From: Hymenobacter negativus
GTDB lineage: Bacteria > Bacteroidota > Bacteroidia > Cytophagales > Hymenobacteraceae
Assembly (NCBI RefSeq): GCF_016056375.1
Contig: NZ_JAEDAE010000001.1
Location: forward strand, 62,001 to 126,000
Direction of reading: 5' to 3'
DNA: 64,000 nucleotides
Below the pieces are notes generated by a model that did no database searches, had not been told where the DNA came from, and saw only the letters and a list, made by a program, of their open reading frames with translations. How positions within the stretch are numbered: position 1 is the first letter of the stretch; each line of letters begins with the position of its first letter. A program made the translations under genes and the position numbers. Below are positions 42,067-50,442 of the stretch, one piece after another.

Positions 42067-42097
42067 TTGCACTTTCAAAATGAAAGCCCTACTTTTG
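42067..42097 (+). promoter_or_regulatory. Bacteroidota-type promoter, exact consensus
   Basis: TTG at 42067-42069, 20-nt spacer, TACTTTTG at 42090-42097. It precedes the 101-aa basic protein gene by 42 nt. Confidence 0.75.
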
Positions 42098-42139
42098 CCC
42101 TCCGTTTCGTAAGCCCTAGACTCTAATCATTCCGGCACC

Positions 42140-42445
42140 ATGACCGTTACCCGCCTCAAGCGCAAGCACCGCAAGAACATTGCCCGCGCCAACAACAAGC
42201 AGCACATCATTAAGGAGTTGCTCCGCACGCCCGTCCTGAAAAACGTGGACCTGGAAGAGCTGAAATCGCGCTTCACCACCACCGCAACTGCTGCTCCCGC
42301 CGCCAAAGCTCCTGCCAAAAAGGCTGCTAAAACCACCGAAACGGCCGACAACGCCGCCGCTTTCGATGCTGCTGATGCCGTGACCAAGCCGGTGAACGCC
42401 GACGGTCAGGAAGGCGAGCACCCCAAGCCTGAAATTGCTCTGTAA
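42140..42445 (+). CDS. Small basic protein with Ala/Lys-rich middle
   Basis: 101 aa. The N-terminal 45 residues are strongly basic and helical (TRLKRKHRKNIARANNKQ, then IIKELLRTPVLKNVDLEELKSRF). A disordered AAPAAKAPAKKAAKTTETAD segment and an acidic end follow. Histone-H1-like composition in the middle suggests nucleic-acid binding; no family assigned. It has an exact-consensus promoter and a hairpin downstream, consistent with a well-expressed single gene. Confidence 0.72.
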   Translation: MTVTRLKRKHRKNIARANNKQHIIKELLRTPVLKNVDLEELKSRFTTTATAAPAAKAPAKKAAKTTETADNAAAFDAADAVTKPVNADGQEGEHPKPEIAL

Positions 42446-42517
42446 GTAATTTTCCGTTGGCCAGCGTGCCGGGCTAAAGCAATTTGGCCGGTTTCGTTGG
42501 CTAGGCCCAAAATTCGA

Positions 42518-42555
42518 CAAGCCCCGTTTCCTGTTTTGCAGGTTGCGGGGCTTGT
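42518..42555. terminator. Hairpin downstream of the basic protein gene
   Basis: CAAGCCCCG and CGGGGCTTG pair around about 19 nt containing CTGTTTTGCAG. A short T-rich stretch follows. It probably terminates the plus-strand gene. Confidence 0.6.
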
Positions 42556-42621
42556 TGGCTTTCTCATGGGCAGCGCGGATTGCTGTGCTCCGTTGCATTC
42601 TGCTTGCAATGACAGACGGCC

Positions 42622-43125
42622 TTAACTGCTGCGCTTACCCAATTCCACGGCCTGCAAATCCACCACCTTGCCGCCGTCGATACCAAAGCGCAGCAGCGTG
42701 CGCACCTGATGGAAGCCGTGGCGCCCGGCCGCGCCCGGGTTGAGGTGCAGCAGGTGGCGGCGCGGGTCGGGCATTACCCGCAAAATGTGCGAGTGCCCGG
42801 TGACGAACAGCCCCGGCCGCACCTGGTCGAGCAGGGGCCGGGCGGCGGGCGCATAGTGCCCAGGGTAGCCGCCAATGTGGGTAATCAAAACCCGCAGTCC
42901 CTCAATTTCAAAGTCTTGAACCAAGGGCTGGGTGCGGCGTACGTCCGTGCCGTCGATATTGCCGTACACGCCCCGAAAGCGCGGCGCTAAGGCCTGCAAT
43001 TCGTCCACCACACGGGCATCGCCGAAATCGCCGGCGTGCCAAATTTCGTCGCAGTCGCGCAGATGATGCGCAATTCGCTCGTCGAGGTAGCCGTGGGTGT
43101 CGGAAAGCAGGCCAATACGTGTCAT
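42622..43125 (-). CDS. YfcE/MJ0936-type metallophosphoesterase
   Basis: 167 aa from ATG 43125 (MTRIGLLSDTHGYLDE). Calcineurin-like fold: LLSDTHG, HAGDFGD, VYGNIDG, VLITHIGGYPGHY, and VTGHSHILRVM with LHLNPGAAG. Small MJ0936/YfcE-like phosphodiesterase; the in vivo substrate is unknown. Confidence 0.93.
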   Translation of the reverse strand: MTRIGLLSDTHGYLDERIAHHLRDCDEIWHAGDFGDARVVDELQALAPRFRGVYGNIDGTDVRRTQPLVQDFEIEGLRVLITHIGGYPGHYAPAARPLLDQVRPGLFVTGHSHILRVMPDPRRHLLHLNPGAAGRHGFHQVRTLLRFGIDGGKVVDLQAVELGKRSS

Positions 43126-43264
43126 GCCGTAAAGATGGGGGCGGCCGGCAAATCGGCCCATTCCCGTATCTTGCAGCCGCTACCACCGACCAGCCTCTTA
43201 ATTTTATTTCCTGACGTCGGCGGCCTTCTCTAGGCCGATGTCTTCCCTCAATTCGCTTTTCCCG

Positions 43265-43972
43265 ATGAACATTTTCATCAACGACATTCCGCTGGTTATC
43301 AAGAAGCTCAGCGAAAAAGTGTACAAGCACAAGTTCGACCTCATCCTGAGTCCCGACGATGACTTCACATCGAAAGACCTGGTAGGTGATGTGCTGGTGC
43401 GCGACGCCGGCCCGCTGTTCATCGACCGTCTGCTGCGCCTGATGGAAGTGAAGAAGCTGAAAAAGCTGAAGTCGCTGACCATGTTGGTCAAAAAGAAAAA
43501 ATTCATCACCCTGCACTTCAAAGACCAGTTCAAAATTGCCAAGGCCGGCGGCGGGCTGGTGGTGAAAGGCGACCAGGTGCTGATGATTTACCGCCTCGGC
43601 AAGTGGGACCTGCCCAAGGGCAAGCTCAAGAGCGATGAGGACCAGGCCGCTGGTGCCCTGCGCGAAGTGGAGGAAGAAACGAACATCAAGCTCGAACTCG
43701 GCGAAGAACTGCCGAGTACCTGGCACAGCTACGCCTACAAAGGCAACAAGATGCTGAAGAAAACCAGCTGGTTCCTCATGAAGTGCCTCGACGACAGCCT
43801 GATGAAGCCCCAAACCGAGGAGTATATTGAGGAAGTGCGTTGGATGTCGCCGCAGGAAGCCCTGGCCAAACTGGAAGATTCCTATGCCTCCATCGCGCTG
43901 GTGGTGCGCCACTACCTGAGCGAAATGGCCGGCAAGCCCAAGGCCACCAAAGAACCGGCGAGCGGGAAGTAA
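43265..43972 (+). CDS. Nudix hydrolase
   Basis: 235 aa from ATG 43265 (MNIFINDIPLVIKK); ATG 43238 is an alternative. An N-terminal lysine-rich domain of about 95 residues (LMEVKKLKKLKSLTMLVKKKKFITLHF) precedes the Nudix domain, whose box is GKLKSDEDQAAGALREVEEE followed by TNI, with Asn replacing the usual Gly late in the motif. Substrate unknown. The lipoprotein gene follows 17 nt later. Confidence 0.9.
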   Translation: MNIFINDIPLVIKKLSEKVYKHKFDLILSPDDDFTSKDLVGDVLVRDAGPLFIDRLLRLMEVKKLKKLKSLTMLVKKKKFITLHFKDQFKIAKAGGGLVVKGDQVLMIYRLGKWDLPKGKLKSDEDQAAGALREVEEETNIKLELGEELPSTWHSYAYKGNKMLKKTSWFLMKCLDDSLMKPQTEEYIEEVRWMSPQEALAKLEDSYASIALVVRHYLSEMAGKPKATKEPASGK

Positions 43973-43989
43973 CCGTACATTACCGGGCA

Positions 43990-44478
43990 ATGCAGTGGTT
44001 TCAGAAAACGGTGATTGGTATGCTCATGGTGGGCGTGGGGGCCTGTTCGGGCGCCCACGAGCCCAACCATGACCGCGCCGCGCCCTCCGCTGCCGCCCCG
44101 GCCCTGAAACTGCCGCAGCTGAATGTGTCGGCGCTGCTGCCGCTCACCATTGATGAGATAAGCCAGCAGCTAGGCCCGCGCCTGCCCGTGCCGGATTCCT
44201 TCACCGACCCCACGCGGGTGCCCTCCATCCACTCCGACGAGCGACTGGATTCGACGGTGCTATTTCAGCACCGGGGCCTGACCATGGTGGTGGGCTATGA
44301 TGCCCGCACACGCCGGGTGAATGAGTTGCTGTTGATGGGCAGCAACGAAAACGAGCTGATGACCCGCAGTGGCCTGCGGCTCAACTCGCCGGACTATCTG
44401 GTGCTGCCATTTTTTCAGCGGAACCGCCCCACCCAGCTCATGGGCCTGCGGGTGCTGGCACTGGCGCTCAGCCAGTAA
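43990..44478 (+). CDS. Small lipoprotein, unknown
   Basis: 162 aa from ATG 43990. Signal peptide with lipobox GVGAC (C19). The mature part has no recognised family; ISQQLGPRLPVPDSFTDPTRVPS and TMVVGYDARTRRVNELLLMGSNENELM suggest a compact alpha/beta domain. It follows the Nudix gene closely and converges on coaD with 8 nt between stops. Confidence 0.75.
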   Translation: MQWFQKTVIGMLMVGVGACSGAHEPNHDRAAPSAAAPALKLPQLNVSALLPLTIDEISQQLGPRLPVPDSFTDPTRVPSIHSDERLDSTVLFQHRGLTMVVGYDARTRRVNELLLMGSNENELMTRSGLRLNSPDYLVLPFFQRNRPTQLMGLRVLALALSQ

Positions 44479-44486
44479 CCACCGCG

Positions 44487-44954
44487 CTACTGCGCCAGAG
44501 GCGGCAGCGGAAATGGCAGAAAAGCATCGACATTGCCCCCAAAACGGTGAATGTCGCGGATGATGGTGCTGCTGATGGCGCCCAGCGTGGGCGAGGTCAG
44601 CAGAAATACTGTTTCCAGGCCGGCATTGAGGTGTTGGTTGCCGTAGGCAATGGGCTTTTCGTATTCGAAATCGGGGCTGTTGCGCAGGCCGCGCAACAAA
44701 AAGCCGGCGCCGGTTTCGCGGGCAAACTCGGCCGTGAGGCCTTTGAAGGTGCGCACCGAAACCCGGGGGTCCCGTTCGAATAGCCCGGCAATCAGCCCTT
44801 GCATCTGCTCAACCGGCAGGTAGCGCTGCTTGCTGCTGTTGGTGCCGATGGCAATGATGACGTGGTCGAACAGCGCCAGCCCGCGCTGCACAATATCGAG
44901 GTGGCCATTGGTAAACGGGTCGAAGGAACCGGGGAAAAGGGCAATGCGAGGCAT
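44487..44954 (-). CDS. coaD: Phosphopantetheine adenylyltransferase
   Basis: 155 aa, standard size. Nucleotidyltransferase that makes dephospho-CoA from 4'-phosphopantetheine and ATP. Motifs: ALFPGSFDPFTNGHLDIVQRG (with the T/HxGH signature), GTNSSKQRYLPVEQM, RETGAGFLLRGLRNSPDFEYE and a late SSTIIRDIHRFGG. A DUF3822 gene lies upstream, a common Bacteroidota arrangement. Confidence 0.97.
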   Translation of the reverse strand: MPRIALFPGSFDPFTNGHLDIVQRGLALFDHVIIAIGTNSSKQRYLPVEQMQGLIAGLFERDPRVSVRTFKGLTAEFARETGAGFLLRGLRNSPDFEYEKPIAYGNQHLNAGLETVFLLTSPTLGAISSTIIRDIHRFGGNVDAFLPFPLPPLAQ

Positions 44955-44961
44955 TGGGGAA

Positions 44962-45052
44962 AAGTTTTGAGTTAAAAGTTATGAATTATGAGTTAGGTGT
45001 TTCAACTGGCACGATGACAACGCATAACTTTTAACTCATAATTCATAACTCC
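44962..45052. repeat. AT-rich intergenic hairpin element
   Basis: GAGTTAAAAGTTATGAATTATGAGTT near 44969 and its inverted counterpart CATAACTTTTAACTCATAATTCATAACTC near 45021. Purine-rich left arm, pyrimidine-rich right arm. Same style as 419-503 and 12737-12838. Confidence 0.75.
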
Positions 45053-45053
45053 G

Positions 45054-45926
45054 CTACGCGAAGTGCAGGCTGAGCAGGTCGAAATAGCGGTACTCGTACA
45101 CGTCGTTGAGCCGGTAACTGTACTGCACATTGCCGGGCCGGGTGCCAAAATGCACGTTGCGCACGTAGGTGCGCAGCAGGCTGAACACGGCCGAATCGGG
45201 CGTGAGCTCGCCCCACACGGTCACGTCGTCTTGGTCGGGGTCGAGGGCCAGCTCCTGCATCACGAGGATGGTGTAGTACACCACGTCTTCGGCGGTAGTG
45301 CAGGGGAACACGTTGCAGTATTCGAGGTGCTGGCCCAGTACCACCAGCGTCAGCTCCTGTGGGCCGGGGTTAAGGTACAGCCGGCGCGGGGAGGCTGCCC
45401 CGCGCTGGTGCACCAGCCCGGCCAGCAGCGCGCTGGTGTGGTGCAGCAGGCGGCCGGTGGCGCCGTAGGTGGCGGTTAGCCACTCAGCCAGGGCCGCATC
45501 AGCAGCAAATACGTTCACCAGCTCCAGGCCGGGGTGGGTGGTGTGGCGCACCACCTCGCTGGGTGTAGGGGTATGGTGCAGGCGCAGGGCCGCGGCCTCG
45601 TCGCCGGCCCGGAACAGCGGGGCCGGCAGTAGCGTGAAGGCGCGCCCCGTGACGGCCAGCCGCACCGCATTCCAGCCCCGCAGGCCCAGGAAATCGTGTT
45701 GGGCAGCCAGGGCCGGCACGCCGCCAGTGGGCAGCTGGTAGTCCTCAAGCACTACAAACTTGCGCCGTTCCACGTCGGCCACGGCTACGTGCAGGCGGGC
45801 CGGGCTGGCCAGCAGATACAAGTTGTAGGCCCCCAGATTGGCGGGGTCGAACGTTTCATCGCGCAGGCGCAACAGGGGCGGCAACGCCGCCGACGCAAAA
45901 GAGGCTGAGGTAGTAGGAGCAGGCAC
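45054..45926 (-). CDS. DUF3822 family protein
   Basis: 290 aa from GTG 45926. ASKHA-like features of DUF3822: RLRDETFDPANLGAYNLYLLASPARLHVAVAD, HHTSALLAGLVHQRG, LYLNPGPQELTLVVLGQHLEYCNVFPCTTAEDVVYYTILVMQEL, DDVTVWGEL and the C-terminal YRLNDVYEYRYFDLLS. Function unknown. It neighbours coaD (hairpin repeat between), as in other Bacteroidota. Confidence 0.87.
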   Translation of the reverse strand: MPAPTTSASFASAALPPLLRLRDETFDPANLGAYNLYLLASPARLHVAVADVERRKFVVLEDYQLPTGGVPALAAQHDFLGLRGWNAVRLAVTGRAFTLLPAPLFRAGDEAAALRLHHTPTPSEVVRHTTHPGLELVNVFAADAALAEWLTATYGATGRLLHHTSALLAGLVHQRGAASPRRLYLNPGPQELTLVVLGQHLEYCNVFPCTTAEDVVYYTILVMQELALDPDQDDVTVWGELTPDSAVFSLLRTYVRNVHFGTRPGNVQYSYRLNDVYEYRYFDLLSLHFA

Positions 45927-46053
45927 GAATCGAAGCTAAGCAGGCCAACGGCCGGGGCTAAAGATAAGGCCGCGCTTGGGGAAGCCGCGAAAACCGGGAC
46001 GGGTGGAATCAGCCGACTGCCGCCATCCCCCGCTTAAGCAGCGCAGGATTAAT

Positions 46054-46557
46054 TTAGACGAAGCGGAACTGGGGCACGAACAGGTCGTCGGGGCTGAGCA
46101 TCATGCGCAGCAACGGATGCACCTGCGCTGGGGGCAGTTGCATCAGCTGCCGGGGTGTAAGCCACTGTAAATCTGTAAGTAGCTGGTGGTCGGCGGCGTG
46201 TTCGGGGTCGTGGCCCAGAATGGGTTGGGCGTCGGCGTCAGCTATTACTTCGAAGAAAAGCTCCAGGGCCTGGAGCTTATCGGTGCTGAATTCGTGCAGA
46301 TGCAGAAAGCGCCCCACACGAACCGTCAGGCCGGTTTCTTCCCGAAATTCCCGCACCAAAGCTTCTTTAATGCTCTCGCCAAACTGCCAGCCCCCGCCCG
46401 GCGGCGACCAGAACGGCGCTTCCGTGGGCAGCAGTCCCCGGTGGCCCGCCAGCAGCATGCCACCATCGCGCAGCAGCAGCCCCCCAACCCGCACCCTAAC
46501 TTTACCGGAATATGCCTGCAGGAGGGTGTCGGGGGAGGTATTCGGCGAAACAGGCAT
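46054..46557 (-). CDS. Nudix hydrolase
   Basis: 167 aa from ATG 46557 (MPVSPNTSPDTLLQAYSG). Nudix box GGGWQFGESIKEALVREFREETGL is complete. The strand pattern VRVRVGGLLLRDGGMLLAGHRG leads in and DLQWLTPRQL follows. Substrate unknown. The longer in-frame extension to 46650 is not supported. Confidence 0.9.
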   Translation of the reverse strand: MPVSPNTSPDTLLQAYSGKVRVRVGGLLLRDGGMLLAGHRGLLPTEAPFWSPPGGGWQFGESIKEALVREFREETGLTVRVGRFLHLHEFSTDKLQALELFFEVIADADAQPILGHDPEHAADHQLLTDLQWLTPRQLMQLPPAQVHPLLRMMLSPDDLFVPQFRFV

Positions 46558-46683
46558 AGCTAAGTTGGAAGGATGAAAGGCCGCCGGAGTATCAGGCGGC
46601 AGCCTTGTACGGCAAACGCCTTCAATACGACATTGTTTTACCGATAGCAACTGTCCTGATTCAATGGTTTAATAGTAAGCTGG

Positions 46684-47316
46684 TTAGTTGTCTGACCGAC
46701 GTTGTTTTTGCTCCAGCCGGCTCGTTGCTGCCGTGCGGCGACGCATTCGCCAGCGCCACAGCCGGCTAAGGATGAACACCAGCAGCAACACCACCAGCCC
46801 CGCCGCCACCAGCGGCAGCAGTAGCGTAATGGCCACGCCGCTCACGGCCAGCGTGTTTTCGGCGGTGGCCAGCACAGGGTTTGCCAAGCCACCAGTGGTT
46901 GCGGTGGAAGCGCCCCGCAGCAGCGCGGTGCCGGTTTGCACTAGGCCGGCCGTGCCACCGCCTACCAATATGCCCAGCGTCCAGCGCAGCGTGGGGTCGA
47001 GGTGGGGGAGGGCCGAGGTCATCAGAATGGTGCCGGCTATGAAGGAGGCCGGCGTGGTCATTGTATCCAGCGCGTGGTCGACCAGCGGAATATAGTAGCC
47101 CGCCACTTCTACCACCGTGGCCGTAGCCAGCATGAGCAGCGCCGCCCAAGTGCCCAGCCAGGCAAAGCCGGCCGCCGGGGCCAGGTAGCCGGTGTGGTAG
47201 GCGATGCTGGCTGCCAGCAGCGGCACGAATACCCGAAACCCGCTGCACGCCGCCAGCCCCAGGCCCAGCGCGCCCGCCACCAGAAACTGCATTGCCGGGA
47301 CCTGTTCCATGACCAT
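46684..47316 (-). CDS. DUF4126 membrane protein
   Basis: 210 aa from ATG 47316 (MVMEQVPAMQFLVAG); ATGs at 47310 and 47292 are also possible. Five or six transmembrane helices. DUF4126 features: AACSGFRVFVPLLAASIAYHTGYL, YYIPLVDHALDTMTTPASFIAGTILM, and GILVGGGTAGLVQTGTALLRGASTATTGGLANPVLATAEN. Basic C-terminal tail. Function unknown. Confidence 0.87.
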   Translation of the reverse strand: MVMEQVPAMQFLVAGALGLGLAACSGFRVFVPLLAASIAYHTGYLAPAAGFAWLGTWAALLMLATATVVEVAGYYIPLVDHALDTMTTPASFIAGTILMTSALPHLDPTLRWTLGILVGGGTAGLVQTGTALLRGASTATTGGLANPVLATAENTLAVSGVAITLLLPLVAAGLVVLLLVFILSRLWRWRMRRRTAATSRLEQKQRRSDN

Positions 47317-47368
47317 TGCGAAAGCTGAATTGTGCCCCCGAAAGATACGGGCGCGGGCCGTAGGCCAG

Positions 47369-47376
47369 TACCTTTG
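47369..47376 (+). promoter_or_regulatory. Promoter -7 element
   Basis: TACCTTTG matches TAnnTTTG and lies 4 nt before ATG 47381. No TTG at the right distance, so the start of transcription or of translation may be slightly different. Confidence 0.4.
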
Positions 47377-47380
47377 ATGA

Positions 47381-47824
47381 ATGTCTTCAGAAAACCACGC
47401 TCCCGCTTCCGCTACCACCGTCGACCTCGAAACCCGCATCCGCCGCAAGCTGCTGGGGCAGGGCTTCATGCACCTCATTGGGGCCGAAATGACGATTATT
47501 ACCCCCGGCCGCATTGAGGTCGAGCTTACCCTGGAAAACCAGCACTTGCAGCAGCGCGGCTTCGCGCACGGCGGCCTCATTGCCACGCTGGCCGATTTAG
47601 TGGCCGGCTTCGCGGCCGTGACACTGGTGCCGGACAATTTCGGCGTGGTCACATCGGACCTGAAAATCTCCTACTTGCACCCCGGCGTGGGCCGCCAGCT
47701 CCGCGCCATTGGTTGGGTGCTGAAACCCGGCCGGCGCCTGCACTTCTGCGAAGCCGAGGTGTGGTGCGACGACCTGATGATTGCCAAAGCCAGCGCCACG
47801 ATGGCCGTGATTGAGCCGGTTTAG
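47381..47824 (+). CDS. Hotdog-fold PaaI-type thioesterase
   Basis: 147 aa. LGQGFMHLIGAEMTIITPGRIEVELTL, QQRGFAHGGLIATLADLVAGFAAVTLV with the HGG turn and acidic active-site residue, then TSDLKISYLHPGVGRQLRAIGWVLKPGRRLHFCEAEVWC. Acyl-CoA thioesterase of unknown specificity. Distinct from the men-linked thioesterase at 12296. Confidence 0.9.
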   Translation: MSSENHAPASATTVDLETRIRRKLLGQGFMHLIGAEMTIITPGRIEVELTLENQHLQQRGFAHGGLIATLADLVAGFAAVTLVPDNFGVVTSDLKISYLHPGVGRQLRAIGWVLKPGRRLHFCEAEVWCDDLMIAKASATMAVIEPV

Positions 47825-47850
47825 ATTTGAGCTTTACGCCAAAAACAAGG

Positions 47851-48231
47851 ATGGGAGACACAACTGCCTTTCAAGCTGAAGTACAAGCTTGGCTGCATGG
47901 GATTTTGACGAGTGAAAAACCGCTTGATGGAATCTCTGCTTATCGTTTTGGGCTTGGTGAAGTAGAAGAGGGATATGTTCTCTATTTGGCCGGTTCGAAA
48001 ATCTATAATGAAGAACATGACGAATGGGCCGCTAATCTTCCAGAATTTCTTGCTGCGAAAGAACTTATCATCTCAGGGGATGACGGACGGGAATGGTACT
48101 GGATACTTCTGGATGTTATTTATGTGCTAGGTAGAGCGTTAAGAAAAATGCTAGTGCAAAGCTCCTTTTTAGGAGGCACTATTCCTGTTTATACCGGCTT
48201 TGAAAGTGGTGATTTGTATCGAATAAAATAA
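47851..48231 (+). CDS. Hypothetical protein, AT-rich orphan
   Basis: 126 aa from ATG 47851 (MGDTTAFQAEVQAWLHG). Soluble and acidic in the N-terminal two thirds, with IISGDDGREWYWILLDVIYVLGRALRKMLVQSS towards the end. Not recognised. Markedly lower GC than flanking genes, as at 18806 and 20965. Its TAA overlaps the ATG of the helicase gene by one base (TAATG), so translation is coupled. Confidence 0.6.
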   Translation: MGDTTAFQAEVQAWLHGILTSEKPLDGISAYRFGLGEVEEGYVLYLAGSKIYNEEHDEWAANLPEFLAAKELIISGDDGREWYWILLDVIYVLGRALRKMLVQSSFLGGTIPVYTGFESGDLYRIK

Positions 48232-49661
48232 TGCTCTCCCTCCGTACTCCCTCCGTCCGCGACTACTTTCCCTACGAGCCCACCGACGACCAGGCCCTGC
48301 TTTTCACGCAGCTCGACGCTTTTCTGAAGGACCAGTTGCCGGGGCGCAAGGTCTTTGTGCTGCGCGGCTACGCAGGCACCGGCAAAACCACCGTAGTGAG
48401 CGCCCTGGTGCAGTGGCTGCATAAGATGCAGCGCAAATACACCCTGTTGGCCCCCACCGGCCGCGCCGCTAAGGTGATGGCCGGCTACGCGGGCGTGGCC
48501 GCCAGCACCATCCACAAAAAGATTTACCGCCAAACCAGCGGCTCGCCCTCCGAGCGGCTCAACTTCCAGCGCCAGCCCAACCGCGCCGAGCAGACGCTCT
48601 ACATCGTGGACGAAGCCTCGATGATTTCGGACGAGAAAGCCTTCGGCGAGAACGGCTTGCTGGATGATTTGATGGGCTTCGTGTTCGAGAAAACCAGCAA
48701 TAAGCTCCTCGTTATCGGTGATACGGCGCAGCTGCCGCCGGTGGGCCAGCTCCTAAGCCCGGCCCTCGACCCGGAGCTGCTGGCCCACCGCTTCCGCGCC
48801 GACGTGGCCCACGTGGAGCTGCGCCAGGTGATGCGTCAGGCCCAGCAGTCGGGCATACTGGTGAATGCTACCGAGCTGCGCGAGGAGCTGCGCGAGGAAA
48901 CGCCCAATATTCAATTGCATACCAAGGGCTTCCGCGATATTTTCAAGATGGGCGGCGACAAGCTGGAGGACGGCCTGCGCTGGGCCTACCGCCAGTTCGG
49001 TCACGAAAACACCACCATCATCTGCCGCTCTAATCGCAACGCCAATCAATATAACCAGCTCATCCGGCGGGCGTTGTTCGATGCCGAGGAGGAGATTGAG
49101 GGCGGCGACTACCTCATGGTGGTGCGCAACAACTACTACTGGCTGCCGAAGGACTCCGAAATCGGCTTCCTGGCCAACGGCGACTTCCTGCAAATCACCA
49201 AAGTGGTGCGGCGCGAGGAGATGTACGGCTTCCATTTCGCGCAGGCCCAGGTGCGGCTGGTGGACTATCCTGACGAGCCCGAAATCGAAGTGAAGCTGCT
49301 GCTCGACACGCTGCACACCGAAAGCCCGGCCCTGCCTTCGGACCGCAACAATGCCCTGTATATGGCCGTGAGTGAGGATTACGCCCACCTCAAAACCAAG
49401 GCCGAGCGTTACAAGGAGATGCGCAAAGACCCGTACCTCAACGCCCTGCAAATAAAATTTGCCTACGCCCTGACGTGCCACAAGGCGCAGGGCGGGCAGT
49501 GGCAGGCCGTGTTCGTGGACCACGGCTTTCTAAAGCCCGACGAGCCGCTGGCGGGCGAGTTTGCGCGCTGGCTCTACACGGCCATCACGCGGGCCTCGGA
49601 GCGGCTGTTTCTGCTCAACTTTCAACAAAAGCTGATAAGCGACCCGGTGGAGGAGGACTAA
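48231..49661 (+). CDS. RecD-like / UvrD_C-type DNA helicase
   Basis: 476 aa SF1 helicase. Walker A VLRGYAGTGKTTVV, motif Ia LLAPTGRAAKVM, Walker B LYIVDEASMIS, motif III VIGDTAQLPPVG, R in VELRQVMR, and the C-terminal UvrD-like YALTCHKAQGGQW with LYTAITRASERLFLL. Shorter than RecD2, lacking its N-terminal region. A DNA repair role is likely; 5'-3' polarity is inferred from the family. Start ATG 48231 overlaps the previous stop. Confidence 0.93.
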   Translation: MLSLRTPSVRDYFPYEPTDDQALLFTQLDAFLKDQLPGRKVFVLRGYAGTGKTTVVSALVQWLHKMQRKYTLLAPTGRAAKVMAGYAGVAASTIHKKIYRQTSGSPSERLNFQRQPNRAEQTLYIVDEASMISDEKAFGENGLLDDLMGFVFEKTSNKLLVIGDTAQLPPVGQLLSPALDPELLAHRFRADVAHVELRQVMRQAQQSGILVNATELREELREETPNIQLHTKGFRDIFKMGGDKLEDGLRWAYRQFGHENTTIICRSNRNANQYNQLIRRALFDAEEEIEGGDYLMVVRNNYYWLPKDSEIGFLANGDFLQITKVVRREEMYGFHFAQAQVRLVDYPDEPEIEVKLLLDTLHTESPALPSDRNNALYMAVSEDYAHLKTKAERYKEMRKDPYLNALQIKFAYALTCHKAQGGQWQAVFVDHGFLKPDEPLAGEFARWLYTAITRASERLFLLNFQQKLISDPVEED

Positions 49662-49826
49662 GTCGCCCGAACAACACGGAATCATAACGCAAGCCGCTTC
49701 GTTGAGAAAGACTTCACCGTTTCTTCAGGCATGGCCGGCTAGTTTGGTCAGAAATTTGTGAGTGCGCCCGAAAGCACTAAATTTGTTCATCCCTCAGCTC
49801 ATCAACGTTTCTTCTTTTTGAATTTT

Positions 49827-50366
49827 ATGAAAAAAACCCTGCTTCTCGCCCTGAGCCTGACCGCTGCCGCCTACTCCGCCCAGGCCCAGGCTCCGGCTGC
49901 CAAAGCCGCCACCACGGCCGGCCCCGCCATCACGTTTGAAGAAGTGAAGTACGACTTCGGTTCGGTGGTGCAGGGTGGTACCGTTGACCACACGTTCAAG
50001 TTCAAGAACACGGGCACGGCTCCCCTCATCATCTCCAACATTGGCGTGAGCTGCGGCTGCACCACTCCGGAGTGGACCAAGGCTCCCGTAGCCCCTGGCA
50101 AAACCGGTACCATCGCCGCCCACTTCAACTCGGCCGGCAAAATGGGCATGCAGAACAAAGTGCTGACCATTGAGTCGAACGCCACTGCTGGCAGCACCAC
50201 CGTTTCGCTGGTTGGCGAAGTGAAAGAGGCCACCACGGCCGCTGCCAACGCTGCTCCCGGCATGAGCGTGACCGACACCACGCCGATGGCTCCGGCCGCG
50301 AAAGACAACGGTAAGAAAGTGAAAGAAAAAGTGGGCGACTCCAAGCTGAAAGCCAAAGTGAAATAA
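49827..50366 (+). CDS. DUF1573 secreted protein
   Basis: 179 aa from ATG 49827 (MKKTLLLALSLTAAAYSAQAQ), with a clear signal peptide. Ig-like DUF1573 domain: ITFEEVKYDFGSVVQGGTVDHTFKFKNTGTAPLIISNIGVSCGCTTPEWTKAPVAPGKTG. The cysteine pair CGC is typical of the family. The C-terminal tail is Ala- then Lys-rich. Periplasmic or exported; function unknown. A terminator follows. Confidence 0.92.
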   Translation: MKKTLLLALSLTAAAYSAQAQAPAAKAATTAGPAITFEEVKYDFGSVVQGGTVDHTFKFKNTGTAPLIISNIGVSCGCTTPEWTKAPVAPGKTGTIAAHFNSAGKMGMQNKVLTIESNATAGSTTVSLVGEVKEATTAAANAAPGMSVTDTTPMAPAAKDNGKKVKEKVGDSKLKAKVK

Positions 50367-50391
50367 GCTTTCGCCAAAGCTAAAACCCCAT

Positions 50392-50426
50392 AAAAAAGGC
50401 CGTCTGCACCAGCAGACGGCCTTTTT
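50392..50426. terminator. Bidirectional terminator
   Basis: AAAAAAGGCCGTCTGC and GCAGACGGCCTTTTT form a perfect stem, small loop, between the DUF1573 gene (+) and the DUF423 gene (-). Confidence 0.93.
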
Positions 50427-50442
50427 GCGTCCTGGCAAAGCC

